5,037 nucleotides of DNA from Pedosphaera sp. (GTDB lineage Bacteria > Verrucomicrobiota > Verrucomicrobiae > Limisphaerales > Pedosphaeraceae): contig JAQGPB010000231.1 in NCBI GenBank assembly GCA_028293265.1, positions 1 through 5,037 on the forward strand. Direction: 5' to 3'. Position numbers and translations under genes: made by a program. Of this stretch, positions 4,867-5,037 are shown piece after piece; the first letter of the stretch is position 1; every line of letters starts with the position of its first letter. Under the pieces are notes generated by a model. It did not search any database and was not told where the DNA came from. It saw only the letters and a program-made list of their open reading frames with translations.

Positions 4867-4899
4867 AGCGGGCCCCCGCTCCTCCATGCAATGGAGGAG
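4867..4899. repeat. Two adjacent hairpins, possible dispersed repeat
   Basis: AGCGGG-CC-CCCGCT at 4867-4880 is followed immediately by CTCCTCCAT-GCA-ATGGAGGAG at 4879-4899, a perfect 9-bp stem with a 3-base loop. The two overlap by two bases, so only one can be fully formed at a time. The following GGGCTGGGGGAGAGG resembles a purine-rich phrase found around many intergenic palindromes in GC-rich bacteria (recollection, not checked). It lies 107 bp after the ribbon-helix-helix gene, with no T-run, so it is not a classical terminator. Confidence 0.6.
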
Positions 4900-4975
4900 A
4901 GGGCTGGGGGAGAGGAGGCGCTTCTTACCCGTGCCAACGTCGGTTTTTGCAAACAAGATTTCCCCCCGGCCCTCC

Positions 4976-5012
4976 ACTCCCATTTAGTTAAGGCCGGCCC
5001 AAATATTCCAGC
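4976..5012. repeat. 37-bp dispersed repeat, copy 2
   Basis: Second copy of the repeat at 790-826, same orientation, 34 of 37 identical. Here it is followed by GCGGGTGGGGCGAGCGTCCC, which can form a small stem, and then the window ends. The upstream flanks of the two copies share no similarity, so the left edge of the element lies near 4976. Confidence 0.7.
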
Positions 5013-5037
5013 GCGGGTGGGGCGAGCGTCCCCGCGA

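Noticed and set aside
4356..4952. Reverse open frame of 198 codons covering the ribbon-helix-helix gene.
   Set aside because: It runs through the palindromic element, the antisense of the ribbon-helix-helix gene and the hairpin region. Its composition is low in structure and it shows no domain.
4771..4983. Reverse open frame of 70 codons at the right end.
   Set aside because: It is made of the hairpin repeat and purine-rich intergenic sequence and has no recognisable domain or ribosome binding site.

Overview
The window looks like chromosomal DNA from a GC-rich Gram-negative bacterium, most likely of the Verrucomicrobiota (Limisphaerales/Pedosphaera-like). This assignment is inference. It rests on an LVIVD-repeat exported protein, a PGRP-type amidase with a large insertion, weak or absent Shine-Dalgarno sites, and many short dispersed palindromic and low-complexity repeats in the gaps. 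No marker gene is present to confirm it.

Layout. Positions 1-729 (+) hold the 3' part of a chloroperoxidase-like alpha/beta hydrolase that runs off the left edge. Positions 730-1137 form a long gap. It contains a decayed fragment of a second hydrolase, a 37-bp repeat that recurs at the right end of the window, and a minus-strand promoter and terminator pair that may define a small RNA. Positions 1138-1908 (+) encode a family 2 glycosyltransferase of the polyprenyl-phosphate sugar synthase type; its last codons are made of an 8-bp tandem repeat. Convergent to it, at 1961-3043 (-), is a putative lipoprotein N-acetylmuramoyl-L-alanine amidase. Upstream of the amidase on the same strand, at 3118-4140 (-), is a secreted seven-repeat LVIVD beta-propeller protein. 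Positions 4141-4520 form a second gap dominated by a nested inverted-repeat element with four copies of one small hairpin. Positions 4521-4760 (+) encode a 79-residue ribbon-helix-helix protein with no visible toxin partner. Positions 4761-5037 contain only hairpins and repeat sequence.

How the genes may work together. The LVIVD protein and the amidase are co-oriented and closely spaced, so they may be co-transcribed. Both would act beyond the inner membrane: the amidase on peptidoglycan, the propeller probably as a binding or scaffold surface. The glycosyltransferase would charge a lipid carrier at the cytoplasmic face of the membrane. Nothing in the sequence ties the hydrolase or the ribbon-helix-helix protein to these functions.

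The most notable signals are non-coding. They are the candidate minus-strand small RNA, the four-hairpin nested palindrome, and the low-complexity repeats that appear to have supplied C-terminal tails to two convergent proteins. No clear new multi-gene system is visible.
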